Assembly (NCBI GenBank): GCA_010015745.1 | Contig: ML978314.1 | Location: 1 to 57,565, forward strand | Reading direction: 5' to 3' | DNA length: 57,565 bases | Origin: Setomelanomma holmii | Lineage: Eukaryota; Ascomycota; Dothideomycetes; Pleosporales; Phaeosphaeriaceae | Shown: in pieces, positions 57,471-57,565 of the stretch | How the letters are laid out: the number at the start of each line of letters is the position of its first letter | Numbering within the stretch: position 1 is the stretch's first letter | Made by a program: the position numbers and the translations under genes | The notes under the pieces: generated by a model | Told to the model about the DNA's origin: nothing | Databases searched by the model: none | Seen by the model: the letters and a program-made list of their open reading frames with translations, nothing else

Positions 57471-57565
57471 CACCACCATCCCGTCAACACCACCATCCCG
57501 TCAACACCACCATCCCGTCAACACCACCATCCCGTCAACACCACCATCCCGTCAACACCACCATC
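57471..57565 (+). repeat. 17-bp minisatellite
   Basis: The unit CACCACCATCCCGTCAA is repeated 5.6 times without a mismatch and continues beyond the window. The period is not a multiple of three and a stop appears in every 51 bp on the minus strand, so it is not coding for the neighbouring glucan synthase. Confidence 0.95.

Noticed and set aside
57471..57565. CRISPR-like or telomeric array
   Set aside because: The units are contiguous with no spacers and do not resemble TTAGGG. It is a plain minisatellite.

Overview
This is nuclear DNA of a filamentous ascomycete, most likely a Dothideomycete (an inference from gene content and protein similarity). The support is short GT-AG introns with CTAAC-type branch points, a cell-wall-integrity MAPKK, a PTH11-like rhodopsin-domain receptor, a TmpL-type AMP-binding/ferric-reductase fusion protein, Zn2Cys6 regulation and an alpha-1,3-glucan synthase remnant. 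Nothing prokaryotic, viral or organellar was seen.

Layout. 1-860: broken 5' end of a Ty1/copia element, abutting a decayed sacsin-like GHKL ATPase gene (about 870-3756, minus). 4442-8794: two intact housekeeping genes on the minus strand, cytosolic Phe-tRNA synthetase beta subunit and MAPKK Mkk1/2. 8795-13960: sparse DNA with an ankyrin-type pseudogene. 13961-27954: a compact block of metabolic genes (5-oxoprolinase, class I/II aminotransferase, class I glutamine amidotransferase, allantoate-permease-like MFS transporter, isocitrate-lyase-like enzyme, Zn2Cys6 factor); five of the six carry disabling lesions. 28880-38113: an intact run with a rhodopsin-like receptor, LAT-type amino acid permease, PP2A scaffold subunit, dithiol glutaredoxin and LMBR1 protein. 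40015-43227: TmpL-like pseudogene. 44726-49568: protein kinase pseudogene split by a 3.2 kb Tc1/mariner-type transposon. 50545-57565: cell-wall glucan region with a GPI-anchored GH12 glucanase, a GT2 cellulose-synthase-like enzyme and a truncated alpha-1,3-glucan synthase fragment next to a 17-bp minisatellite.

How it works together. Core genes (tRNA charging, MAPK signalling, PP2A, glutaredoxin, GT2, GH12) are intact across all exons. Accessory genes carry isolated stops, single-base frameshifts or transposon insertions, while their surrounding reading frames remain recognisable. Many of the stops can be explained by C-to-T changes, often in CpA context, which fits mild repeat-induced point mutation or relaxed selection on redundant copies. 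Two 239-bp solo LTRs with perfect 5-bp target duplications, one of them inside the 5-oxoprolinase gene, and the transposon inside the kinase show that mobile elements caused part of the damage.

Most notable: the collapsed catabolic cluster; the LTR that cuts 5-oxoprolinase between its HyuA and HyuB halves; a Tc1/mariner-type element that appears to carry a second, convergent gene; and the adjacent GH12/GT2/alpha-glucan synthase genes.
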